From NCBI RefSeq assembly GCF_028389875.1, contig NC_084702.1, positions 60,800,553-60,864,552 on the forward strand: 64,000 nt of DNA, written 5' to 3'. The translations under genes and the position numbers were made by a program. The first letter of the stretch is position 1. Each line of letters opens with the position of its first letter. This DNA is from Rhea pennata (lineage: Eukaryota > Chordata > Aves > Rheiformes > Rheidae). Positions 28,401-42,501 of the stretch are shown one piece after another. The notes beneath the pieces are model-generated. The model was not told where the DNA came from. It saw only the letters and a program-made list of their open reading frames with translations, and made no database searches.

Positions 28401-30559
28401 GACTCACTTAGAGAAGCAGTTGTCTGTCCTAGCACACTGTACAAGCTATTCAAAAGCAGCAACTCTGCTCAGCTGCTACTCTACTTGGGAAAGCAGCAAT
28501 GAGAGTGGACTCCCCCCTCCCCCAGCTATTTTAGATTCTCAGTGAGGTCCATATCAAGAGTTCTCAGTTTACAAACAGTAAAGATTTCCCTCCCCAAGCC
28601 TTACAAACTCAGCTTGAAATCTACAAGTCACTGTATCACTTCCTTCCATTACTGGCATTACCATCAGTAATAAAGATTCTGCAAGGCAGCTAAAAATCTC
28701 TGCTACAACTGCAGACGAGGCTGTATAGGTGCAACTCATTGCAGCCTAAGAAACAGAGAGGAGCAGCTCATTCTTAGCTATGCTGGCACAGCAAGGCTAA
28801 CAGAACAAAAAGCTGTTAACACTTATTTCAGCAACTTAAGTCAATAGCTATACACAAAAAATATGGAACATGTAACCTGGTCACCACTCAGACACCTGGG
28901 AATAATAAAGAAAAATTGCTTTGAAAGTTTTTTCTTATTATTCTTATTATTCTGTCTCCCCAGTACAGGCAGCATTTGAACTTTGGAAAGGGAGGGAGGG
29001 AAGGGAGAAGCATCTGATGCGAAAGCTGTATAGAGGTAGAAATAAGTGAACATGTATAATCAGAGCAAGTAGTTAAGGATTCTTTCCTATTTCCCGTACT
29101 CTTCAGGCAAATATTTATCTGGTTTTCTTTTAACCAAAGGAGGGAAGCAGGGGGAAGAAGTAGGGGGAGGAAAAACAAAACACTCACCTCTTAGTCAAAG
29201 TTTCGTAACAAGGAAAAATATTATTATGAATGAATAGGGTGTGGAAGATGGATCTAACCTATCCTCACTCACATAAGCCCAACACACATCACAGTCCCTT
29301 CCAGTCTCTGGAACAATCAGGTCACCTTTTGCCAAGAGCAAATTCCCAAGCACAACAACCATCCCCTTTCCAGGCAGTAGTCAGGGCTTCATGAACTTCT
29401 CATGCTTTTCTGCACCCCCCTCTTCCGATTTCCTTTCCCTTGAACCAACAGTAGCATTTACACAGCCAATCAACAAGGTAAAACTCACCTAGTGAAATCT
29501 GAATCCTCAACCAGGCCAGTTCTCTGGCGCACCATGCAACATCACATGCAGCTACATGAACCCTGGCACAAGGTGAGAGCTTGAGGAGAATACCAATGTC
29601 CCTTCGATAGTAGCCTGTGTTTAAGCCAGCCTAAAGCAAACATGAAATCTTAGCGTGAAGCACACAGTGGTCTTCACAGTAGGTGAAGTTGTAAAATGAG
29701 AATCATGAAAAAATCTTTTCAAAAATACAAGCTTATAAACACAGCAATCCATATTTTCTGTTCCAAGAGTTACACAATGAGGCACAGAACAGTAAATGAG
29801 TCACAGCACAATAAATGAGTTATTTCATTTACCATATTCATGACTAGAGCATTTCACAATGGAACACGTTTATTTTGATAGGCTTGTTTCATAGTTCGTT
29901 CTCAGAAGAGTTCACCTAGAGACAAGAGGGAGCAAGTTTGCTAGAACAGACTTCTGGAGAACATCAAGTCCTGCGCTCACAAGGAAGTGTTATGACCATA
30001 CTTTGTTGCTGTTTCAGCAGGCTTCCTTACAGCAGCAGGCTTGGTCAGCAAGGAATGTGCCCACTCCCTAGAAAAAGGGAGGGGGAAAGAGTGATAACAT
30101 TGCTGAATTGTTACTGGAAATACACTTTCAGCTTGTCTCAGAGTAAAGGTTTATGGCCTTTGTCATTTATAATCTTTGCAAAGCAACCTAAGGTTACCAG
30201 TCTTAGAAAAAAAGATAGACATCAAGGTTATATTTTAGCTTTAAACCTGTATTTACAGAGAGCTTATGCTACTGGTATCAGCCTTTGATCAGTACATCAC
30301 CTCTGTGACACAGTCCAGGATTTGTAGGCCCACGCAATAGGCTCTGAACAGTGGACGTGCACAGTTAGAGCTCACGGAGTCCCCTTCACCAAAAGGCCAA
30401 TTCCCCGTACCTGTATCATGGCACTAGCATGCCCATATTGGAGCTAAATCAGACACAACAACCACACTAGACACTGCTGCTAGATATATGGAGAGCAGGC
30501 TACTAACAAACCTCACAACAGCCACTTGCTCACAAATACATTTGGTTCGCTAGAAAAGC
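25436..30559. other. Intronic stretch, no gene seen
   Basis: Contains C11 then A13 at 26040-26063 and a 19-bp tandem duplication at 29783-29820. No coding or RNA gene recognised. Confidence 0.65.
29783..29820. repeat. Tandem duplication 2 x 19 bp with AP-1 site at junction
   Basis: The units (29783-29801 and 29802-29820) share 17 of 19 bases. Both carry TAAATGAGT. The junction creates the AP-1 consensus TGAGTCA at 29797-29803. Confidence 0.75.
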
Positions 30560-31778
30560 AAACTGACTAAAAGTCTGGCAGTGCTTTTGCCTGTGGAAGG
30601 AAGCTGCTCAGATGCTGACAGCAGTGTGACAGCACTGAGCTCTGCCAGGGACAACCCAAAGGTCCCTCCAGCCTGTGCTGAACATTCTCCTGGCAACTTG
30701 CACCCCAGCTACCCATCAAAGATTAAATCATACAAGCCTACTTCTTCTGCATTTCACCTCCAGACCACACTGCATAGATACCCTTCCCACTGTACTACGA
30801 CAGGCACTTCAACCCAGTGCAAGCTGGCAGCACCAGCAGGACAGCTGGATCTGCTCTGACTTCCTCTTACTCCCACATACCACACTCCCCCACCCCCAGG
30901 CTCAGGGCATTAATTTCCTTACCAAAGATCCTATCCAATTCACCCCTTCCAGACTGTCTTACCAAAACACAGTTAAATAACCCTCTCTGCTGCCTACCAA
31001 TTAAACTACATGTTTGCTGTTAACACAGTCTTTTCGTACACTGCTGCTGCTGACTGCACCTATATCATTCTTTCCCCCACCTCATTCCTCCAGGTAACTT
31101 CTGTCAGAGGTGCTCATGTTGTATCATACCACCTTCCCCACAACACTACCCACCTCCTCTCACAGCCTGGTAGTTGAGTACACTGAGGCCCTTCTCTGGG
31201 ATGCAGTTCAGCAATTGAGCATTTCCTGCTTCCACCAGGATGTCCCTGAACTGGAACTGCTCTCACCAAAGATCTTTCTGGATACATTTCAGGATTTGGA
31301 TTCCTCTACCTTTCAGTGCTTCTACAGATTGTGACTCTTCTGAGAACTTTTGACCTTCACTGGCTTTTGTGGTTCTCTTTTTACTTCCTAAAAATCACAG
31401 CTTACTGTCTCATTGCATAGTCATCCTCCTCTGCTTCCTCCTTTCAGTAGATGTTTCTCAACAGTTATCCCTACTTCTTAACTTCCTTTTGTTATTCAAG
31501 GGAGGGGAAGTCCTCATTATAGGCAGGGATTCACTGAAGTGCTAGCCCATGATTCACATCTCTTTCCATTTATCCAGTCTAACATTTCACTGGCTATCCT
31601 TTCACATGCTTGAGTCATCAGGAAGTAGCAGCTTTGATCTTACTGCCATCTTGCTCCTTCTGAGGCTACTCTATGTATTGGGAGTATTCAGTTCTCTGAC
31701 TACATCAGCACACTTCCTTGTCCCTTTTTCCTGTGCAAACATAAGTCTTTCCTTTCAAATCCAAAAAAAAAAAAAAAA
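30560..31778. other. Pyrimidine-rich segment ending in A16
   Basis: About 1.2 kb in which the plus strand is visibly richer in C and T than its surroundings, closed by A16 at 31763-31778. This shape could be an old retroposed copy with a tail. However, there is no AATAAA close upstream of the A run, no recognisable family sequence, and no target-site duplication that I could see. Open frames (30675-30980, 31110-31334 plus) match nothing known. Confidence 0.35.
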
Positions 31779-31845
31779 GAACTTCAGCTCTTTTAACTAT
31801 TGATATTACAATAGTCACCTTTGTTCTACACTAACTTTCCCAAGG

Positions 31846-31864
31846 TTGTATGTAATACATACAA
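31846..31864. repeat. 19-bp near-perfect palindrome
   Basis: TTGTATGTA and TACATACAA are exact reverse complements around a single central A. Confidence 0.85.
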
Positions 31865-32073
31865 TACATAGCCCTAAAAAACAAAAATAAAAAAATACCT
31901 CTCAGTTGCTCGTGTATCTAGGTACCACAAATATTTATTACTGGGAAACAAAAGGATAAGAAAACACATCCCTGCCCAATTCTTCTTTTTGCAATACAAA
32001 ATACCTTAAATTTAAGCCACTTAGTGCTTGTTAAGAAGAATTAAGATGCAGTTTGACTATTCTTTTTGGTAAA

Positions 32074-32117
32074 ATATATATATATATGTAGATAGATATA
32101 GATAGATAGATAGATAG
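32074..32117. repeat. (TA)n / (GATA)n compound microsatellite
   Basis: A TA run at about 32074-32087, then GATA repeats with one interruption to 32117. Confidence 0.9.
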
Positions 32118-35100
32118 TTTTATTCCATACAGGAGCCTACCGATATATATTTAATGCTAAAATAAATGGCTTTGTTTTACCACTGTGACTACAGAGCCTC
32201 TGTGACCCACGAGAAGTAGCTTCCACTTTTGATGAACTTGAAAGACAGTCTGACAAACATCCCACAGTTTAAACAAAAAGTTAGCACTTTCTTCAGAAAG
32301 TGCTATTTCCTCAGTATGTCAGATATCTTACATCCAAATTCCAGTTTTAGAAATAAAATAGAAAAATACAGAGAAGACCCAGTTCACAACCTTAAGCACC
32401 TTTTATGGTTTCAAAAGCTACAGGACAGTCAAGTCTTGCCAATCCACTGTTCATTTTAAAAGCTTAGTTTCATTTTGTAGGAAATAATCCATCAGCTTCC
32501 ATGTCTTTGCTAATACCCACTGCAAGTAGACCAGATAGACAGAACAGTCGCTCACGTTGTACCCTCACTAAATACCCCTCTTCCGGGATCTACTGAGCTC
32601 TCTTTGACCTCTACCTCATCACAGACATTACCGCCCCACTTCTCCTAGCCTCTCATCTATAAAGGTCAGCCCAGCACTTTACCATTCATCTTCTCTTCAA
32701 GAGCATGTGCCAAACTCTTATTTACTCCTAAATGCTTCTTCACTCCTGACAGTCTCATATATGTAACTACGAATTAGTTCCTGTGCATTGCTGCCAGGAT
32801 ACATGACAAACAACGTAAAGTTTGATCACTGAAAGCTGTCAGCAAAACTAAGCAGTATGCTGCTTCTAAAATTTCTAAGTTGCACTGATCAAGTTATTGT
32901 CAGTTTCCTTATCCCATGCATCTGTTACACCAAATCCCATTTCTAGTCGCCATCTACCATTCCTGAGTAGCACGATCAGCTGAAGTCATCTCTATTCATG
33001 CACTTAGATTTGACCAAGAACTGCACAATGGTTCTCTCACATATCATGGCTTGCAATAACAAAGAGCTAAAAAAAGAGTTACACATTTCATATCGTCCTC
33101 ATCCCTCTGCGCTAGAAGAAGCAAAATTGAAGCTTCAAGCTCATATGTAATATAGCTACACTAAATCTAGACACAGATAGAGAATATAATGGACTTGATA
33201 TTTTATCCCCAAGACGCTAATTGTAGTCAGTTTGCAAGGTTTCAGTTTACAACCTAAATCAATGGAGGAACTGAGACTCAGTTTGCATCTAAAACAGCAG
33301 CAGTCAGCCAGTTGTCCCAGTTGTCATTGGTCATAGCAGAGTATTTCTTAATGAAAGCATTCCAGGATTCCTTCTGGCAGTCAATACATGAAACAATTCA
33401 TTTAGACCATCAATTCTTCCCTGTTCAACTGTTAAAGCCAGTGGACAGCAGAAATGTCATGAAGCATCCCATGTCACACTCAGCGTGGTCACTGAGGCCA
33501 ACTTCGTAAATATGCAAAGGAAGGTTTTACTAAGACTACTTCTCAAGTGCCCAAAGCAGTGCATTGTATTCCACAAAAATGGAAAGGAAGAGAAGCACTT
33601 TACTGAGGCTACTGCTGTGCAAGTAATCAATAGCTTACTGTGAAATCCTTCACTCAGCCTCAGTAACCCGCTCCTGTTTTCCAGAAGATTCCAGGAATAA
33701 TATCTATAAACACTTTTGCTAATAAATTCCTTACAGACATTTTATCCACCAAAGCCAAAACTGAACTGGCAAAGATGACCAGCTACCAAGCACGTGAAAC
33801 CCTGTCAACAACACTATTTGCATTTACTTATACTTTCCACAGATGTACTCTCAAGCTCATCACTAATTACCAAATATGGATTGATGCTCTATGAATTTTA
33901 GACTGGTCAAAATATCAAAACTGAAACTAGAAATTAAATATTAATAAAACTCACCAGCTGTTCCTGACCAGGGTAAGCTAGAAGCCTATTTGATGAAGAG
34001 AGTTTGTGCTGTCTCTATGCTCAGCACGCATTGCTGAGCATGTGTATGCAGAAGACACACTATTAGTATAAAGTAGGAAAAAGTTAAACTCCAAGCAAAA
34101 GGAAATCCAAAAGAGTCAATGCTGATAAAAACCTTTACCAAAAGTCTTGCTGTTAACACAAGTTTAATATTAAAAATGTGAACATAATTAGAATACATGT
34201 GAACTTGATCTAGTGTGAGGCAAATTTACAATCTGTAATACACTTTATAAAACAGTTTATCCAATTTTAAGTGCCTCAATGGTCAAATGTTCTTTATATC
34301 ATTAGTCAGTATAAATTAAACATCGTAGTCAGCTGCACAATTCCTGCACCGTATTTGCATTACTACTGGCTGTCAGTAACCAGTTAGCAGTTAAGCTTGG
34401 CATGCATACAACAAAGTGTCTCATTTCTTAGAAGTCATATAGCTATGTAACATTTGATTTTCTCAGTCCTTAAAATGATTGTTTGAATGTAATTAACTTT
34501 TGGCCAAAAAAGACCAGATATATTAATGCCTACTTCTGTGAAATTTCTTCCTATTATGCCATTTCCCCCCCACATACACAGTTTTCAGACAATTCTATCA
34601 TGTATTAAAGGTCTGACACCAATTAACAATGAAAGATGACTTATGTAAACAGGCAGACTGTTAAATAAAGCAGGACAAGAAGAAAGACACCTGAATTTTT
34701 AGCACATTAATTCAGTAAATGAGCTTCCAATTTATCCGATCGGCTAGCTCTAATAGTACACATCTAAACTTACTGACAGGTTTTACTGCATCCTTCCAAT
34801 TAACGTCAGTCCTTCTCAGCCATTGCCCATGCATTTGGGAAGCAAAAACTTCCAGATATTATAAAAGTTGTCAAATGCACTCACTTGCAACAGCAAAAGA
34901 GGGTTAAAGAAAAAAAAAGCTCTCCTTTTTAAAGCATGTGATGGTGCACATCACAATTATCTTAAAATGCACTTTAAACACAGATAGAGATTCTCCTCTT
35001 CTGCACCTTGTTTTTCAATTTTCAGAAAGGTTTAATCAAATATAGGTAAAAAGTCTGCATTAAGAGACAATTCAGTCTACAAGGAGCCGTGTCAAATCAG

Positions 35101-38100
35101 AAGTAGTCTTTCGTACAACCACTAAGTTCCTACAGGAGGCCTTTTATCAGTTCTCACTTAACCGCAAAGGAATTCTCTACTCTTCAGTTACTATTAGAAG
35201 CTTACACTCCCCTGGTCTGTTTACACATCTGCAGTATTAAGTCAGAAAAAAGGAGATATTTTCAGACAGTGACTTAGATCACAGGCTCTCCAGACACCCT
35301 GGCCCTTAACAGTAGGGCGGAGGATGCAAACCAGCGAACAGCACCAGCCGACATCTCTGGAGATCCAGGTCGCTGAAGGTTAGGGAGCCACGTCAGGAAC
35401 TACATACACATCCAGCAGAGAACGGCATTTTACACAGGTAGTTTAGATTGTAAACCAAGGGGAAAAACTGGAAGTTCAAGGAGACAGAACTCCCAGAACA
35501 ACAAGTGTAGTTATTGGACAGTACTCAAGTATTCACATGCTCTCAGGCCGACTGCATTCCAGGCAATCAGAATTCACATTAAATCTGTACCCTTGTTACA
35601 GATGAAAGCTTTTTAAAATTTCAAATTAGTTCCCGTCACAGAGAGCATGTTCAAAAATTAGGATAGCCTGACAGTAAAAACAGTTTATTTTTGTTTTTAA
35701 AGTACAGTAAATTCTCCCACCTAATCCCCAAGGAAAGTATGCTAAAGAGAAAGAAAGTTAAGGAGTGGCAATGTTTTCTAAACTATAACTTTGTATCAGT
35801 ATTTTGTTACTAAAAAACTTGAGGATTTGTCTTAATATAGTAACTAGACTACCTAGATAGGAGGTTATATTAAAACACAAAGATGTATCATATATTGTGC
35901 AACTTATCACATTTTTCTCACTAGTAAAAATTGCTATACATGATAACACACTTCCTCCTATTATAAATAGGCTGATTTTTGTTAACAGTCAGTCCCCTTG
36001 TCTTATATAGAGGTTCATTTTCACAGGTTTATGAGAAAAATAGCAAACACTATGGCAAAACATAGCAACCAGGAATAGTTACAGATTAAGCGAATCAATT
36101 TATCCAGTACTCACTTTCAAACAGCTTCAGCCTATCCTGACATACAGAATTTGCTTTTAATTAATTTCATCTCTGAAAGTTAGACAAGAGAGAGAGAGGA
36201 AAAAGGAAAAAAACACAAGAAAGCATCAGCTGCTGGCATGACAACTGGCTCCAATTCAAGAACTGCTACATATGAAAACATCTCATCATATACAGAGATG
36301 GAATCAATTTCTTAAACAAAAATAAAGCTTTGAAAATGGAAATTGTTTACTTGGAAGTGAAGAAAGCCTTGAAATTAGAGGGGAAATAAAACATGAGAAA
36401 AACTGATATAAAAATAATGATTTTTTTTTCTCTTAAGGTCAACACAACATGAAAGTTTCTATAAAGGAGATTTCTGTGTTTTAAAGATTGTAATGGGAAA
36501 TGAGTTACAGCTCATTGTTTCTCCTTAAAAGTAACTCTGGAACAGAAGTAATAGCATTGTCCTTTTAAAGAATCATTCTGCATTAATAATTACAAAGAAA
36601 AATAATATAAGCCTTATTTTCACCTCTTGGAATGTTTAAAGCATTTACTTTCTCTTGAAACTCATATCTTAGATATTTTAGGAAAGATTAAAAAAAGACA
36701 TGAGCTGATTTAAGTTTTCCACGTTTAGTAATCTGGTCTTGAAAGAAAACTTTTTTTTTTTTTTTTAAGGTTTCCAAATAAATTATTCAAGGTCAAGTAT
36801 AGTACATTAGAGCACACATGCATACACACTGAAAATAGCTTGTGTGTTCCTTAATTAATACATTGCATTCCAAATCTAACAAGGAAACTGGAATACATTC
36901 AGATGTCTCTCTTTCAGAAAGAAATCTTTAAAAATGAGTTCACTGGTTTCTGTTACGGAACTCAAACATTGGTAGATGCTTCTTAAAGTGAACTGAAACT
37001 GGAATCACTGAAGATATTTTTGCAAGACCATAATAGTCTTGGAACTTATTCAAAAAAAAAAAAAAAAATCAGTAAGAAGTCAGACATTTGTTTACTCCCC
37101 TACCACAATATTGTATTAACAAATTCTGGATTACTTGTTTTAGTCATACATTCCTAACAAAACCCCAACATCAGGCTGACTGTTGAAAAAACCATGCTTG
37201 TTTCTGCAGCATGTCAGCAGATACGCCAAACTCTGCCTATTTGAGGAGGACAAGAAGTTTAGCACAACCTTCTCCTGCTGGAAAAGGGTCACTACACATA
37301 CCACGACAAATCAGAAGCACAAGACACCGAAGAGTTAATGCAAAACAAACTGCTTACAGCTCCAAAATGACAGCCTTAGGTGAGTCATGTATTTTAGTAT
37401 TACTTACATTTAAAAAAAATGTTTTACTAAATCCACATGTCTTAAAAGTTTTATCAACAATTAGGTATATATTGCGTGCTTCAGTGGAGAACATCATGTC
37501 TGCCAAAAGATGCATTTCAATTCATGGCACAAAGATGTTTGTGCCAGCTTTGATAATAAAATATGCAGTGTCATTTTATCAACAGAAAGGTGTTTCACAA
37601 AATACTGTTGGCATTGTAACAATTAAACTTTATATTTACAAAACAAATTCCATTTGTTTTGCAATTTCATGATACTTTGGGCAAAAATGGCTATGAAGAA
37701 CAAAAAGAAATGATTTACAAGAATCATCATCCTTGGAAAGGATCTAAAAGTTGCTGAACACAATAAATATAGATTGCTTTCAACCAGAATTAGAGAGCAG
37801 TAACCAACATAATCTTGTAAAGCTTTCTGTTTCTGGTTCAAAGAAAAAAAAAGAGAAAGAAAGAAAAAAAAGCTTCCCCTGGTTCTGAAAGCAATTACCA
37901 AGTTTTAGCTCATATTTGCAAAAAAAGAAGATGGGGGAATAATTAACTGCAACAATAGATGATAAAAGCACCTCTGAGTCAGAAGATAAATACCTCTCCC
38001 TGAAAGAGAACTATAAAGTCACAAGTCTTTTAACTTCATTTAAGAATCAACTAAGGAAACATCCAGGGAGTTCCAAGGATTAGTTTACACTTGAGAAGTT

Positions 38101-38159
38101 TCACTTTTTAGCTACATCCCCCACCACATCTCACTGATGTGCTGTGGAGAATGAATCTG

Positions 38160-38760
38160 CAGTTCCACAGTGACGATTCTGTTCGGCCGAACCCTCTTCC
38201 GGAGGCAAGGTAGGCTTTTCTCCCAGCTTACAATATTAACATTAAATTCTAGAGCTGTGGTAAGCACCAGTCAATTAGTTCTTTACATCATTTGTCTTCC
38301 TTAGGAGTTTCTTCCCTCCAACTCACTCTCTGGCCATTCATACCTAAGAGGCATGACTACAGTGATTACAAAGCCCTACAGGACCGCGTAAAGGGCTGTA
38401 ACGCCTTAAAGGAAGGCCTGCGTGAGCAAACGAGGTCTACGCAGCAAGAACAGGCCGACCTCAAATTAAAGACGGACAAGAATATCCAAGGAGTGATTAC
38501 ATGACACGTCAGAAAATCACTTCAAGAGCTTCGAACGTGGATGCAGCTGCAGGAGCAGCGCTGAGCACTGCAGCCTGCCTTTCCCCAAGCAAGAAGTCAT
38601 ACCAACACGGAGCACCGGGCTCCCCCCGCTCCCAGAATAGCTGCGCCAAGGGCCCTCGCCAGGTCAGCTGTGCTATTGAGGGATCACGCTTCTTCCTAAC
38701 CTTGACAGACACAGCTGTGACGACAATACAGTACTGTACACTAATTCAGGACTAACCTCA
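38160..38760. promoter_or_regulatory. Moderately GC/CpG-rich intronic patch
   Basis: CpGs are more frequent than in flanking DNA. It contains the perfect palindrome TTCGGCCGAA (38182-38191) and an adjacent ETS-like CTTCCGGAGG. Two small open frames on opposite strands (38501-38755 plus, 38509-38712 minus) match nothing known. Confidence 0.35.
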
Positions 38761-40659
38761 GAAACCAAATATACACTTCACCAACTAAAACTGTCTGCTC
38801 ACTCTTGGCATCCCTGTTTCATTTGGCCGAATTCACACAGTCAATTTCTAATTTTCCTTCCAGATTGTTGTATTTACGCAAAGTGTTTTCATGTTTAGAC
38901 TGCAATTATCACTAAAAATATTTAGTTTGAAATAAGCAAAAAACAAGTATAGCAGAAAAGCTTTGTTTTATATAGTTCAAAAGGTTTGTTTTAGGAGCCT
39001 GAATTCTGAATCTTTTTAAATAAGCTAAGGAAAAAGAAAATCCTCTGTCTGGTTCAAGCCAGACAAAAAAAATTAAAAATTAAAAAAGGCTATCAATAAA
39101 TTTGATGCTAATAGTTTTTAAACCAACTTCTTTTGAGAAAAATCTTCAAAATGAAGTGACACTAATTATTACACTGAAACAACATCATTTAACTTCAAAA
39201 TACACTAGCAGACAGCTTTTCTGCTTGATTATTAAAACCGTTTGTGACTAATAAGTTATCTTCCTTTTATTGAGGATTTTCTTTTAATTATAGAAGGGAG
39301 ACAAAAGTTAAAGGGGGCCTGAAGCAGTGTAAGACGAAGAGTTTTAGAAAAAGAAACAAGGTTTAAGTTCTACTGCTTTAAGAAAGTTGCTATGATAAAT
39401 TTGACTGGATGTTTATACGCAGCTAGATTGCAAAAACATAAAATTCAGAAGCAAATGGTTCCATTAACCAGCTCTAAAAATGAAATTTACGCATCTCCAT
39501 CAGATACCAAATCCTGCATTCCCTGTTTATAGTAATACTTAGTGTAAAAAGTAAGGCTGTTACAATTGATACGTAATAAGATGTACTTTGTCCAATAACT
39601 GCACTTTTCCATAGTACAATAGTAAACATTTACAGAGTTTCCATTACTCATACTGCAAAGAACATAAGTTCACATTTATACGGTCACTAAACATGCACTT
39701 ATATAAACTCAACATTAAGTTTTCCTCAATGCTACATATTCAGCTGTATTATATGGAACCAATTCCATTCTCCACCCAATATAACTCACTGCAGTTGAAT
39801 TTGCTTTCACAGTTGCACCTTTTTGCTTCACAGGGAGTATTGCATCGGCAAGAGTCTTTACCAGCCCTAATGACACAGCTACCCCAAATTATACAAGTTT
39901 CCTGTGAGAGCCCAGCCCACCCGAAGTGTTCCCGTGCTCCCACGCAGGCCAAGCCAAAAGCCTCCGTCACAGCAACTGGCATGTTTCATATCACCAGTTT
40001 CCACTATTTTTGCACAGCTTTCCAGAAGAGGCTCTCATAAGCAAAAAAAAAGAGTGTATTTTCAGTAGTATGTATAGCGTTTGTTTGGAATGTGTTTAAG
40101 GGCTCCAGAAGCAGCAGTCAACACTTCAGTCGTATTTATGCATATTTTCTTTCTTCACATTGACCCTTGCCAACATTACTCAATGCCCCCCTCCTTTCTG
40201 AAGCTATACAAAAAGTTACTTTTTCTTTCACAACTACTCACTGAGGCCTATTCCACTGCTGAAAGCAAGCAAAGTAAAGCCCACGCTGGGTGTCTGTCTC
40301 CTGGAGAAGATTGCATCTTTTATTTATCGCCCCTTGGCTTTATTTTCACAGCGAATTCCTGGCTTAAATGTAATCAGCCAAGAAACCCTCCCTATGTGCA
40401 CTCCTGTCATTCCTCATTGCTTGCAAACAGAATCAAGTGCAAGAAAAAAAAAAAAAAAAATCTCAGCATTGCCAACCAAACCAAGAAAGCCCTACTTCTG
40501 GTTTTGCCAGTCCTGAGGAACCACAGATATGCCTCAGACCTTTGGAAAGGAAAGGAAAGCCAAAAGATGAAACTCTTATAAGAAAGTTAATTAGATTTTG
40601 AAAAAAGAAAGGAAAAAGGGGAAAAAAAAAAAAGAGCGATTGTCTCCAAGCCGAACTGC
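38761..40659. other. Intronic AT-rich stretch up to the CpG island edge
   Basis: No gene recognised. A-rich runs at about 40444-40460 and 40622-40633 lie just outside the island. A 166-codon plus frame at 40081-40581 reads through the first of these and is taken as chance. Confidence 0.65.
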
Positions 40660-41226
40660 CCCTAGGCGAAGGGAAGGGCACGGAACCCTGGAGAAGCAGC
40701 AGCTTCCCGTCGGGAAGCAGGCGGCCGTGCCGCAGCGCCGGGCTCCCCGCGGGCCGGACGCGGGGCCCCGCCGGCCCCCGCCCCGGCGAGCGGCGGCCCG
40801 CGGGGAGCCCGGCGGAGCGGCGCGGCCCGGCCCGGCCCGGCGCCCCGCTCGCCCTTTGTCACGGCCTCGCCGCTCCGCCGGCGGCGAGCAGAAATAAAGA
40901 GCCTCTTTTGTCTGGCTTCCCGTTTCGGGGAGGGGGGAGGGGGAGCGCCAGAAAACTGAAAAGGACACAAATAAACATGAAAATGAGAACAAAGTGCCCG
41001 GCCCCCTCCCGCTCCGCCGGGCAGCGCCTGGCGGCGCGCAGCAGCGCGCACAAAGCGGCCGCGGCCCGACCGCCCCCCGCCGCCGGGGGGGCCGCACCGG
41101 GGAGCGCCCCCCGCCCGGGCGGGGCCTGCACCCACCTCCGGGGCCGCGGGAGGAGCGGAGCGGCGCGGCGCGGCGCGGCCGGGCGCGGCGGCGGCAGCAT
41201 TGTTCCGGCGGGAGCGCGAGCGGCCG

Positions 41227-41258
41227 CGCGTGTGCGTGTCCGCGCGTGTGCGTGTCCG
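41227..41258. repeat. Two perfect tandem copies of a 16-bp CpG-rich unit
   Basis: The unit CGCGTGTGCGTGTCCG occurs twice without mismatch (41227-41242 and 41243-41258), in the intronic half of the CpG island. Confidence 0.85.
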
Positions 41259-41705
41259 CGCCGCTGTCACGGGCGGCCGCGGCGGCGCCGCTGCCCGGGA
41301 AGGGCCTTTGTTCGCCGCCCGCCGCCGCCGCCGCCGCCGCGCTGGGCTCCCGCACTCGCCGCCCCGTCTTTCTCTCGGAGAAGCGCGCAGTCCGCCCCCT
41401 CCCCGCCGCCGCCTTCTGCTGATTCACTTCCCCCCGCGGCCGCGGCCCGGCGGGAGGGGGCGGCGGCGGCTCCGCTCCATCGTGGCTGGGGGCGCGCGGG
41501 GGACCCGGATTGCGGCGGCCGGCGGGGGCAGCGCGCCCGGCCGCGGCCGCCTCGGGGCGGGCGGAGGAGTCCCGGCGGGCGGCGGAGGAAGTTGCACGGC
41601 CCGCGCGCGAGGGTGGCGGCGCGGCGCGGAGCGGAGCGGCGCGGACCGCCGCGCAAGGGCGCTCCGGCCGTCGCCCCCCGCCGGGCGCGGCGGCGGCGGG
41701 GATTA

Positions 41706-42470
<765 letters not shown>

Positions 42471-42472
42471 TC

Positions 42473-42480
42473 ATGCAAAT
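42473..42480 (+). promoter_or_regulatory. POU octamer ATGCAAAT
   Basis: An exact octamer sits in GC-rich promoter sequence, followed 10 bp later by the AT-rich element at 42490. Octamers bind POU factors (OCT1, BRN family), which would suit a gene expressed in the developing nervous system. Function is inferred. Confidence 0.5.
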
Positions 42481-42489
42481 CGGCGCCAC

Positions 42490-42501
42490 AAACATAAATA
42501 G
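42490..42501. promoter_or_regulatory. TATA-like element (CATAAATAG / CTATTTATG)
   Basis: An AT-rich 12-mer embedded in GC-rich DNA. It reads as a TATA-like box on either strand. Together with the octamer it forms a classical octamer-TATA arrangement. Direction and use are unknown. Confidence 0.4.

Larger units (their letters stand above)
31779..38159. other. Intronic AT-rich stretch, no gene seen
   Basis: Contains a 19-bp palindrome at 31846-31864, (TA)n/(GATA)n at 32074-32117 and a 153-codon plus frame at 37211-37672 judged to be chance. Confidence 0.65.

Noticed and set aside
37211..37672. 153-codon plus-strand frame
   Set aside because: Starts right after an acceptor-like CTGCAG but shows no recognisable domain and low-complexity hydrophobic C-terminal sequence. 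Treated as chance.
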